A stretch of 64,000 nucleotides of DNA from Cucumis sativus (Eukaryota > Streptophyta > Magnoliopsida > Cucurbitales > Cucurbitaceae). The notes beneath the pieces are model-generated. The model searched no databases. It saw only the letters and a list, made by a program, of their open reading frames with translations, and was not told where the DNA came from. This document shows positions 1-11,188 of this stretch, piece by piece (the first letter of the stretch is position 1; the number at the start of each line of letters is the position of its first letter). Position numbers and translations under genes: made by a program. The DNA is taken from positions 5,518,001 through 5,582,000 of the forward strand of contig NC_026660.2 of assembly GCF_000004075.3 (NCBI RefSeq), in the 5' to 3' direction.

Positions 1-300
1 AGACCAAAATCTGCAGAACTTAATAGAAACCCCACAAAAGGGGGAGACAGTCACAGACCTTGGCGGGTTCCAATTTCTTCCCCACTGCACAGACTTTAAG
101 GGAAATTCTCCGAGTGCCTGTCAAGAACCAATGCGAACAAAATCAAAGAAGAAGAAAAGAAAAAAAACTGAGATTCGAGCAGAGCTGAAGGAAGAAGAAG
201 AAGAAGAAGAAGAGAAATTACTGTGTAATCTCTGATTAGAGAAAGTGGGTGTTTCAAATTTGTTCACAAAAGGCTTCACAGTCAAGAACATAGACGCCAT
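1..300 (-). CDS. 5' end of a probable chloroplast-targeted protein gene (partial)
   Basis: Read on the minus strand, an ATG at 300-298 opens a peptide beginning MASMFLTVKPF, rich in Ser/Thr and basic residues and poor in acidic ones, as in a chloroplast transit peptide. Exon 1 is best read as 300-222 with a GTAATT donor. Intron 1 is about 100 bp and rich in CTT repeats on the minus strand. Exon 2 is 117-59 after a TTGACAG acceptor. The joined frame continues RRISLKVCAVGKKLEPAK, then a GT donor at 58 leads out of the window. The unspliced frame is only 59 codons. The mature protein cannot be identified from 45 residues. The start is seen; the splice choice is inferred because it alone keeps a sensible frame. 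Moderate confidence that this is a real gene. Confidence 0.55.
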
Positions 301-459
301 GGATAAGGTAGTAAGCTAAACGGCGGAGGCAAGAGGTTTGGAAGAAGCTGCAGAGGCAACGGAAATGGAAATGCGTTAAACCCGTCCAAGTGGAAGAGAT
401 GGGTAGAGATTGTGTAACGATAAAATGGATTATCAATCTAGAATGTTCTATAAGATTCT

Positions 460-472
460 AAACCCTAAACCC
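460..472. promoter_or_regulatory. telo-box near the start of the left-edge gene
   Basis: The sequence AAACCCTAAACCC lies about 160 bp upstream of the minus-strand ATG at 300. Short AAACCCTA telo-boxes are known near transcription starts of plant housekeeping and translation-related genes. The rest of 301-1325 is the shared upstream region of two divergent genes; it is AT-rich, with a CT-rich stretch from about 1200 to 1300 that is probably the leader of the gene at 1326. Confidence 0.4.
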
Positions 473-1325
473 AACATCTATTTTATTTGGTAGAGAAAGG
501 AATTAATTACAATACTAATTCCTACCCATTTCAATTAATTAATAATATGATTAGACCTTATACTTCTAAATATTGTACTAAAAGATTTGCTATGACAAAT
601 TTACTCAAGGTGGAGATTTAGAACTTCTCTATATTTGGTACATTGAAAAAGCCAAGTTAAGAGGGTAAAAAAGTAGTAAAATTATGAGTACAAACTTGGT
701 CTATACATGTTATAAGGGACCCAATAAAATCTAAGAAAAATGTGACAAATCTAAAAGAAGTGTTAGTTTGTGTTTTTAGAGTACTATCTCATTGGAAACA
801 ACGTTTGTTTAATGTGCATTCTACATCAATATGTAATTAGCAACATTGATTGAAGTTTAAACAAATCATAATTGAAAGGTTAATAACATACCATTTGTAA
901 ATTGAACAACGAAAATCCAAGAAGTGCTGCAAATTGGTGTTTGGGCCATGCTAGAGTTAGCTGGAGAGGGCTGGCTCAATTAACAAGGCAGCAGAAACTG
1001 GACCATGAATGAATTATGGACCTACTCCAAAATCCCTTCTTTTTTTGTTTGAAATTTCTTTAAAGAACATTAAACGGCTACTTGGGGCCACCACTTTCTT
1101 GTCCTTTCCCACAATCTCTGCAACAATTTGATCAATAAATCTTTCTTCCTTTCTTTTTTTCTCAGAAAGTTTCCACTCCCCATTACACCCTTTTCCCCAA
1201 CTAGCTAGGGTTTCTTTCTTTCTTTCATCCACTGTAAAGCAAACCCCTTTTTCTTTTCTTCTTCTTCTCTTTTATTGCCTTTTTATCTTCTCTCTTTCTT
1301 TGTACAGTCATTTTTTGTGGTAATA

Positions 1326-2839
1326 ATGATGAGGAAGCTCTGTGCCTTTGAGTGCTTCATGCTCTGTTCTTTTCTCTCTGCTGTTCTTGTTTCCTCCAAG
1401 TTCCATGGTAACTTTCTCTCTTGTTTTAGTTCTTCCTTTTCCTTTGTTGAATCTGCATTATGGATTGTGATGGGTTCTTCTGTCCTGTGCTTGATGGTGT
1501 GTTTTGATATTAGTTTTCAGGAGTGTTGTGAATGTGTTGAAGAGGTTAGTGTGAGAGGCTAGTCAGAGATACATTAGGATTATTGGTTGACATTAGTAAG
1601 CCACATTATGTGCAATTAACTAGTGGTGTCAGGAGTTGGGCAACTTAGTGGATCATTTTGGTAGGAACTTTCATGATGGGATATTTAGGGAGAGATCTTG
1701 TGCTTGAACCTTTTCTGTTGCTTCCCATTCTATAGTCCGGTTGTGTGGATTATAATCTTCATTTCTTTAGGGAATTGCACAAACTAGTCAAGATATATAC
1801 TGAAGTTATTACAACTTGAAAGTCGATGAGAATTGTTTGATTTTTCCACTATTTATGAAGTTTGAGTCACTAGTCCAATTACACCTATGAATTTGTATCG
1901 AACTCCTTTGCCAAAACCAACTAGCCTAAAAATGGATGACATTGAAGTACATGACCTGTATGTGGCTGCCTTGATGAGTAGGAAGGTCGAGCAGAATAGG
2001 ATGCTGATGAGTTTTGGGTTTGGAGAGATTTTAATTTGAAAGTAAGAAAATAGCTTGATGAGTGTATATTTTTCATTGATTTTGAATTGTGTATTATGCG
2101 TGATATATCACTTTCCTTGATTTTTTATAATGGGTATTGAAATAATTCACAAGATAAACGAGTACAGAGAATAATGTTGTTGCTGATGTTTGTTATAATC
2201 CTTAGCAGCACCAAATGTGATGACTTCATGGGAACGCTTTCCATTTCATTTTCTACAGGAAACCCAGCAAATGATCTTGTGGATATCATCAACAGAAACC
2301 GAACCGCTGCAAAAATATCTCACCTTAGTGATAGTGCAGGTCTCGGGTGCATGGCGCTGCAGTTCGTAAACTTCTGCAAAGGGAACTGTACTAGTAACAA
2401 CACTGTAAACTGCAATCCATCATCCGACAACTTCACAGAGATCTTCGCTCCAGATTGTGGTGTCGAGCTGCCAACTTTTGACACAATAACCGGCCAAATT
2501 GTGGCTTGTCAACATGAATATCTCGAGCCAACAGAGGCCTTCTCTCGAGCACTCGTTTCTGACAAGAAAACTCTTTCATTGATGAAGAACAAATCACACA
2601 CAGAAGTAGGGGTGGGAATCGTTGGGGTCCATAAAGGTCCATTCTTCTGGTGTGTTTTGTTTAGTAGTGGGAAGACAAATTCAACATTTGTTCTTGAAAA
2701 TCATGGTTTGGGTATCAAACAAAAGAGAGGATGCTTCAGTGGAGGTAGTGTTGAATGCAGTAGAGGTCATTCCGATAGAGCTTTTTGGAACAATTTTTCC
2801 TTTATTCTTTATTCTGTTCTGTTTTATCATCTCTTGTAA
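1326..2839 (+). CDS. GPI-anchored CAP/SCP-like cell-surface protein
   Basis: Two exons, 1326-1407 and 2259-2839, joined in phase 1 across a GT-AG intron of about 850 bp, give 220 residues. The N-terminus is a signal peptide (MMRKLCAFECFMLCSFL...), followed by GNPANDLVDIINRNR, then a Cys-rich region with a CKGNC motif and a conserved stretch HTEVGVGIVG..KGPFFWCVLF. The last about 18 residues are hydrophobic with no charged tail, as in a GPI-attachment signal. N-glycosylation sequons are frequent. It resembles the plant uncharacterised GPI-anchored proteins related to the CAP/SCP fold (At5g19230/At3g06035 type). The molecular function is unknown. Start chosen at the first ATG of the tandem ATGATG; an in-frame reading through the intron from 2174 lacks a true signal peptide. 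Confidence 0.75.
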
Positions 2840-3219
2840 GATTTGTTGTTCTTCACTGATGGTGATGTGAAAGTAGAGAGATTGACGATTAAAAATTTTG
2901 TTCTATACTGAATTAGAAGAAGAGTTAAGAGCCAATCTGAAAGAGTATTGAATTTTTTTTCTTTAATTTTAAGGTGTTATTTCATTAGTTCGAAGTCGCC
3001 TTTACTCTTACAAAAAATTCTATTAAACTCATAAACTTATAAGAGAAAATTCAATGTCAAATTCAGACAACAAAAGCTTCAACACAACAAATCTTTTTCT
3101 CCCTTTTTCCTCTTTGGAGGGTAAGAACCTGAAATGAAATTGTCACTCCAAAAGAATATCAAAATTCTACCAAATGGTCGGTGTAGATTGTATATAAATG
3201 AAGAACTAACTTTAATGAA
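2840..3219. other. convergent intergenic spacer
   Basis: About 380 bp between two convergent stop codons. It should hold the 3' UTRs of both the GPI-anchored gene and ALG8. It is AT-rich and no other feature was seen. Confidence 0.5.
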
Positions 3220-6081
3220 TCAATAAGTAGGAGGCTTAAGAATCCATCTCAACTGCCAAATCCAAGAGTACATGACTCCAAGTGAACAATACGTAGAAAT
3301 CAACATCAGTGGTACAAATGGAAACTTACCTCCTAGAATAAAAGGATGCAAAAACTGCGCCCAGATTTCAACTACTAAAAGACCAACAAGATAAACCTTC
3401 TCTACAAATCTAATACGGAATGTTTCTCCAGTTGCAGTCATACTTCTTTTTGTTTGTACATGTCGCTTCGACTTTGAACCGGTTTGTTTAACTGATTCTC
3501 TTTTGTCAAATTGTGCAGAAAATCCTAACCACATCAGACTAGAGTGCAACAGCAATAGAAGCACTTTGATGGGATATTCTTGGGCTTCAAAAAGAAGCGG
3601 GAACAAGGAATAGCAAGATACTGCATGAACAAAGTAAGATAAAAACCCTTTAGAACAGTAGACGAGCAGAACCACCGAAGATACTCATTAGATAAAAATA
3701 ATATTGAAAAGAAAACGTACTAAAAGAACGGAGGATTGATGCTGGAAGGGGAAAATATAGTGGCATGAATAGGAAAAAAATACCTATTGATAATAAGAGA
3801 TAATGCCTAGCATCCTCCAAACTTTGCACTGCAGCAACAGCGAGCGGAATTACAAAGTGAAGTGATGCTTTCTCATGAACATGCCACCCAAATAGAAAAC
3901 CACATGCATAAGCATAGGCCACCCATCTAGTGATCTTTCGTGGCTGAGGGTCTTTGAAAGCTTTGATAAGGCAAGGAGACAAAGCTAGCAGCACCACAAC
4001 AAAGGTTGTCAAGGGAGTGACCTGCCATTCAATGGATTCACGTATCAAAAGATTAAATCTCGACGTGATTAACAAAAAAAATTATGCAATGCCACAATTT
4101 ACAAATATCCTAGTTATCTGCACCAAGCTTGCTTAAGTTTATCATTGAAAATTACCTGAGGTAGCACAGAAAACGGAGATGAATCACCAACTAGACCACT
4201 GGTAAATGAAGCTGTTGGTATCTTGATACTAAATCCAAGTTTTCTGAGCAAGATTGACAGTCCTTTATCCAGTAAAATATAAAAAACCCAGAAGTTCGGG
4301 GCCCAATATGCATGGCAAAGTCCCCTGCCAAACGGAAACATACGTCGGATGACTTGCTGTATCTGCAAGAATTAAGAAATATATTGGTGATCATAATTTT
4401 TCGAAGAAATCATGGTCATTAACAAAGTTTTTTTTCTTCTGGCAATACAAATTTGGGAATATAACAAGAGATCTTGGCTTAGAATCTGTAGCTAAATATT
4501 AAAATGAAAACAAATAAATAAAAAGAACAGAACGCAGTCAGGACATGTTGAATAGTTTCCTGAAGAGAAACTATCAATCTGTTTTGTAATATGAGGTGGT
4601 ATGTTATGCAATGTGCACAAGACTTGCAGCAGCGCAATCTCAAAAGAAAGGTGAATCTCGAACATAGGAAGTTAAGAGATTGAATGTAAAGTGTCTCCAA
4701 TCCCCACTGAACCAATAAGTTTAAGGTTAAAAGATTGAATCCCATTACAAACTAGGACGTAAAACCTCTAACACTAAGTTAAATCAACCCCACACTAAAC
4801 CTGAAAAACTGAAGCTATGATATTGGAAAAGAATCTCTTCCATATCCTTCCTTGATACTCTGCCCACCAGATTTCTATCCGCAACAGTCCTCTTTTTGCC
4901 CTTTCGGGCAAACTTATGCTTGACTGATGGCTAGAAGCATTAATGCAAGTGGCAATTAAGTTTCATCTATAATCCATGCATTGAAGAAGATAGAAACCAG
5001 CAAGAAAAATCAAGGTGCTCATCTTCATGCTGATCAAGTTAACTTATAACCAAATTGGTCACATATGCAGTACACTTTCCAGCCACAAACAAAATTTCAA
5101 GTGCGAGTATGTAGAATACAGCAGGAACAATCAAATTTACATTCTTTTCCCTTTTTTGAGCCCAACAGTATTTGGCTCTGGCCTCTTAGTTGATGATATG
5201 TGCTCAGTAACAAAGCTACAAATATTCATGTTGATAAAGATATTAACAAATATGCAAATTGATCTTTAAAACATTACATTTGTCTGCCAAAAACTAAACT
5301 TCAAGCTCAAACATAGATTTTATACCTGACCATGATAGATAAACGGCCCATAAGCAGCAGCAAAAACTGCCACAACAACAGATCCCATAATTGTAAGCCG
5401 CCCAAAACCTCTTACAAATCCTCCACGACAGTAATGCCTCAACAAATAAACGAAATAAACAGGTGCAGCAACAGCAAACAAATGCTTGAAACACAACAAG
5501 ACTGCAAAAAAAAACCCACCCATCAAATCCCTCCCTTCCTCCATATACGAAAGAGAAATCAGAAGCATCCCAAGAAGAAACCCGTTATACTGAAAATGCA
5601 AATGGTCCACAATCACGAGCGCAGGGGACCAAATAACCAAAACCCAGATTAACTTTCGCTTAATCGGATCCAAATTTTTCGTCAATCTATAAACCCCATA
5701 AAGAAGACACAGATCGGATACAATAACCGTAATTCTTTGGAAGTATATGACAGTATCGGTGTCATAATCTAAACCCTTTTGAAGATGCACAATCTGGGGG
5801 TCGACAATATTAGCGAAAATTGAAAGGAAGCGTTCGAAATATGCAAAAAATGGAGGGTAATCGAGAGTCCATTGGCTGGTGTCGTCGAAGTACCATTGAG
5901 AGAGAGGGAGAGAGTGGGTGAGAGCGAGCCAATGACGATGGACCTCAAAATCTGTGCTGTGGTAAGATGGGACCAAAAGAAGCTTGATGCAGGCAGCTAT
6001 GGCGAAGAACCATAAGAGCTCGAGCACAGGCTTTCTGGGTGTTGGGGCTTTGCTAAAATCTTCCCGCCGGTTTTCCCCCAT
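3220..6081 (-). CDS. ALG8: ALG8-type dolichyl-P-Glc:Glc1Man9GlcNAc2-PP-dolichol alpha-1,3-glucosyltransferase
   Basis: Four exons on the minus strand: 6081-5326, 4362-4156, 4021-3784 and 3620-3220. All junctions are GT-AG and in frame, giving 533 residues, close to the 500-530 usual for the family. The protein is a multi-pass ER membrane enzyme of the ALG6/ALG8 family (GT57). It adds the second glucose to the lipid-linked oligosaccharide before transfer to nascent N-glycoproteins. Visible landmarks are the lumenal [10 protein letters not shown] motif near residue 93, the HFQYNGFL motif near residue 180, and repeated hydrophobic segments. HFQYNGFL and the length favour ALG8 over ALG6, a family-level judgement. 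The start is the first ATG, after CCC. The intron of about 960 bp between exons 1 and 2 holds no recognised feature. Confidence 0.93.
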
Positions 6082-9000
6082 GGTGAAGGTTGAAGACCGG
6101 AATCAAACTGATAGTGCGGCCTCGAGTGTTGTACCAATGACCGATCTTCGTAGTCTTAAGATGTTGATATCATTAGTATTCATAAGTTTGCAAAGCGGAG
6201 TCGCATTTGTCTTCCCACGCCAACATCATAGCTTAGTCATGTCTTGAAATGTAAAAGAGTTCTCAATAACACAATTGAAGTAAATGTGTTAAAAGAGAAA
6301 ACAACAAACACTATCTCAAAATACTAACAAACAAAATTTGATTGATTTTGTATATACTTTCATACCTCTTGTTACTTTAATTAATTGATTTGATCTACGA
6401 GATAGAGTGATTGCTATAAATCTTGAATATTAGTGAACCTGAAAATACACCCAAAGTACATTTGTAATAAAATTTGAGCATTAGTTGAGCACACACTACT
6501 ACTACATTTTAGATCACATCAAATTCTTTTTAACAATCTAATCTACGTGAATTGTCATCTATTTTTACGATAGATTAAAGATAGATTCGAGGCTATTTTT
6601 ACGCAATAATAGGCTTAACTGCGACTAAAAAGGAGAGTTTTGTGAAGTCCCACCAAACTATGTGGCACTACAAGCTCGAGAGCAAACAAGAGAAAATTGA
6701 TATAGACAAATGGGGATCATTACAAACATCTTTATCTTTATAAAGTATCTTCTTTTCTTTGGATAAAAATCAAGACATATATTCAATCCCTTTGAAGATC
6801 GAGGAACATTTTTATCAAAATTGGTACAAACGAATCATGAAACCAACTAGAATTGAATGGAAACTCCAATCCATGGGAGATTGTTTTGCTTACTCAAGTC
6901 ACCCTATCTACTTTTCATATATATATATATATATAATTACTTTTATGGATTCAGATTCTAAAGCGATAATATTGATGCATAATGGATTATTCACCTCCTG
7001 CATTTTGACACCTAAAATGATTCTTATACTTTCTACAAAGTATATGAATTTTTTTTATAAAAAAAACCACGTTAGAAAACAACAAGATTTAGCTGTTATT
7101 GCATCACTGAAATAGTAAATCAATAGAGACATGAGGAAAACAATATCATTGCAGTAATAGATTTTAGTGTATAATTTAACCTTAAACCACTAAAATGTAA
7201 CATTAAGTGATTCTCACACATGATTAAAGTTCGTTTTTAATTAGCAAGCATTGTAACGCTATTTGACACTCTTTTTAAAAATTGTACAAATTTAATTAAT
7301 ATTCTATCAAACATAACATTCAATCTATATGTTAAAACAAGGGCAGAAGCATTAATGTGTACTAAACTATGTTCAATTCCAACACCTATATAAACCATTG
7401 GCTTCAAATTTGATTCTTTATCCCATCTAAAAAGAATCTAATTTTACCTTTTTCTTTCTCTCTTTTCTTCCAAAAGAACTCACCCAAATCATTCTACTTT
7501 TATTTATATATAAAAATAGAAAAATATTATTTTGATGGCTAATTTTTAATGGATTGATGTAACCTAACTATTCATGTCAAAAATGATATTGAATTACGTA
7601 TAAACCATAGTCTAAATTAGAGTTCAAAAGATACGTATAAATTCGTTCGGAAAATATTCCAACTTTCGAATATGGTTGAGAAATGGCATCAGATTACTTT
7701 GCTTTGAAAAAGTGGCAGCCAACATAAAGCATTATATTAATTTTCTTTTGTAGCATATCAAGATGTTCAATAAGTATAACTCACATGTTGTATTTCTTTC
7801 CAATTAAACTAATGCTACATTTAATGATGGCCAATGGTGGAGATGGAATTTGTGTTAGTTGTTCATATGGGAAGCCTTTTTGACTTAGGAGAGAATCACT
7901 AGCAATATTAGCAAATTAAATGTTGCAATTGGAATCTTTTAACCCTACATCTCTTTATCTTTGTAAATGATTCTAATTAATTTAACTTTTCTTTTATTAC
8001 TCACAATGGATATAGTCTCTAGACCAAGAAAAGTATACATACTTTAACGGGTTTTTTTTTTTTAATTCTTCCTCTCTTTTGGAAACAATCTTTTGATTAT
8101 CTATTTCTAGTTTTCATCTTTAATATTTAAGCAACATAATTTTATATTTAGTTTATATTTTGCTATTTCTTATTTTAAAGTTCGGTTTGGTCCAGCAACA
8201 AACAAAGGTAAAACACATCTTCAATTTTATCTCCATTTCTTAAACGTTTAATTCATAAAGTTTTGGTTAAAAAATACTCTCGGTCGAAACTTTCATGAAA
8301 GTAATTGTTTATACAGTTTCAATATTTGAGTGATAACAAGAGTTTAGTCATTAAACCGGTTATCTCTAGTTTAGAACGATTTAAGTTTTTTTTTTAAATT
8401 GTATAATAATTTTTAAATAATTCGAAATCTCGTTAAACAAGATTGAGGAGGGTATTGTTGTCAATCATCATAATTATTAATTACGTTTATTTCAAATAGT
8501 TGGATGGTTTGAAAAGTTTGAGTTCACGTTTACTACAAACCAAAAACAAAACAAATATATATTTACATATTTTATAAATGGGTAAATGGATAAAATTATT
8601 ATCTTCTCTATTTTGCCCTTAAATTTTTTCTAAATCTAAAATAATAAATTCACAAATTATTCACATTTTGGGAGAGTGCATAATAATAAATTAAATTTTC
8701 ACAAATATAATAAAAAAAGCAATGAAATTAAAATATATCATTTTTTAGTCAAAGTTATTATAAAAAATAAAGATTTTTTTATTAAAAAAAGTGAATAATT
8801 TTAAAAGATTAAGAAAACAATGAACTCCCATAGACTTAGAAAGCCAACTCTGACCTTGGTTACTCTCCAAATAGATTAATTAATACATGTAATAAATATA
8901 AATTTCCTAAATATTTAGTAACAAAATGAAAAAGTAAACTGACCTATTTCTTTTTTATCTTTTTCTTTTCTTTTCATCATTTTTTTAGTCTGCAACTTTT

Positions 9001-11188
9001 TTTTAAATATTTCTATTTGGTATATCTTTAGACGGGACTGAACTTTTTTGAAATGGTTCTAGTAAATATATAAAAGATCTCTTAATAATTCTATCTTTTT
9101 TTAAATAATTATATATAAAACTATAGTTTAAGAACCAATAAAACAATAAGTAATTTCAGCAGCTAAAATAAATAAATAAAAAAGCAGCCAAATGATTTTA
9201 GTAAAATATATAAAAATATGACTTTTTTATTTTATTTTTCAAGAATTAAAAACTTTAAAAGATATTATTTTTCAGCATTAATTTTAGATTACAGTTATAA
9301 TTAAGTCTAACCCTCTCCCACTAACATAAAAAAGCCATGTTAATTAATTGAGAGTTGAAGACTAAATAAAAATAAAAATAAAAACTGTAGAAGTAGAATG
9401 TTTTTTTCTGTTCATTTTTTAAGGAAAAAAAAAAACTAAAAATAGTAGAAAATTTCACACAAAGTTGATATTAATAAAATTTTGTAGACTTAAAATTTGA
9501 CTATCTTTGAATTAACCTTGTGAAAACATGTTTAAAAGTAAATGTAAAATTGTTGAAAATTAGTATGAAGTATACTCATGTTAGTCCGTTTTTGTTTTTA
9601 AATTTTTGTGACATTTTTAATTAGTTGAATGGTCTATTCATTTCTTTATATATGCATGTTATTATTTGTATTGTCTTCTAATAATGCTTTAGGGTAGGTG
9701 AGATATTTCCTAATAATATTGCTTCATTTTAGATTGGGATCTTACATTTCTAACATAACTTTTCTTCGGCATTTTCTTTATTGAAGATCTATAGATTAAT
9801 TTAAGTAAAAAAATTCAAATTCAAAATTAAGTTAAATATTTGAATTTATTATTTAACACGATGCTTTGTAAATGACTTTCGAAAATGTTTCAAAGAGTTT
9901 AAACAAAATAGGAAAAGATTAAATTGAGTGGATTGCCAAACACACATTTTATTTTAATATCTCTTATTTGTGTGTGATTTTTTATGTTTTTTAACTAAGT
10001 CTAATCCATTCTTAAGAATGCATCTAAGCTTTTTGAATTATCTATGAAATAGTTCATTAATAATATAACTCGAAATTTGTTGGTCACCCTCGTTCTCACC
10101 AAGGAGATTTTGTGTCTTAGTTATGATAGTTTCATATTATAGCATCACTCTAAAAACACAAATATAATTAACGTAACACAATTTAATAAACATTTAAATT
10201 CTATTTAATAATGTTTTATATACATTTTGATTAAATGTTCTAATTCTCTACTATAACTAAAAGTTAAACCAGAGCCTTCATCTATTTTTTTTTAAAAAAG
10301 TAACTAATTTACTATTTCATAAACATGTTAGAAAACATAGAAACCAAACTAAATATATGATACAGGGTTATTTACATTTTTCGATTTTCTTTATTTGAGT
10401 CACCTTCACCTTTTTTTTTTCTTTAATGTTCGATTTGAAACCTCATAAAATTTTTCTTCAATTAATGCAATTCAAAATGAATGATTGATAGAATTTCAAA
10501 ATTATATAATTGATGTGTTATTAAATCTATTATTTTGAGTGGAAATTATTCTCTTCTGAACAAGTTAAAAAGAAAAAAAAGAAGAAGTTAATTTCACCCT
10601 TATACTTCTCCCCCACAATTCTCTTTTCAGTTAAAAGAGAGAAAAAAAAAGATATTTTTTAAACACTTAATTAGATTAGGGAATTAAACAGAAGAAAATC
10701 AATTTGTCCTTTTATGGGAAACAGACAATAATTTATCCACATTTTTTAATAAACAAAAAGAAAAATTAGTAATAATAATAATTACTATAATAATAATAAA
10801 ACCACAGTATTAATGGTGGATCCCACTCACTAACCAAAAAGAAAGAAAAAAGAAAATATCTAAATTAAGATTTTGACTAAGTTAATACGAAGGAAAATCC
10901 CTAATACTTAAATTACAAATACAAAAAGGATATTCTTTTAAAAAATAAACAAAATAAAACAAAATAAATAATAATAAGAATAATTTGTATTTATTTAATT
11001 AATCCTTAATTATCCTTTTAATAATAATATTTCCATTTCATCTCCGGATTACATTATTCACCATATTTCCATCTATAAATACCTTCTCCCCTTCCCCTAA
11101 TTCCTTCACTTCACCATTTCATTATCTACCTTTCACTCTCTCTCTCTCTCTTTCTTTCTAATTTCCCGATCACTCTCACTCGCATCCC
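6082..11188. other. 5-kb AT-rich intergenic region, no gene seen
   Basis: This stretch separates the 5' ends of ALG8 and the fructokinase. It is very AT-rich with many homopolymer runs and short AT microsatellites (e.g. 6920-6937). Apparent reading frames such as one at 6759-7115 have low-complexity, unfamiliar translations and were not called. A TATA-like CTATATAAAC at 7386-7395 followed by a CT-rich stretch near 7440-7470 looks like a promoter and leader but has no open frame after it. No terminal repeats or transposon coding were recognised. Confidence 0.5.
11073..11160 (+). promoter_or_regulatory. fructokinase core promoter and CT-rich leader
   Basis: A good TATA box, CTATAAATA, lies at 11073-11081, about 110 bp before the ATG. 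It is followed by a (CT)n tract around 11137-11152, a common 5' leader feature of highly expressed plant genes. Transcription probably starts about 30 bp after the TATA box (inference). Confidence 0.65.

Noticed and set aside
460-472. Interstitial telomere repeat
   Set aside because: Only about two AAACCCT units; the position near a gene start fits a telo-box better.
2174-2258. Alternative start of the GPI-anchored protein inside the intron
   Set aside because: The joined exon 1 gives a proper signal peptide and a clean phase, and TTCTACAG at 2258 is a good acceptor.
6759-7115. 118-codon plus-strand frame
   Set aside because: Unfamiliar AT-driven composition rich in Ile, Lys and Tyr, no domain, begins with a non-ATG codon, and runs through a TA microsatellite.
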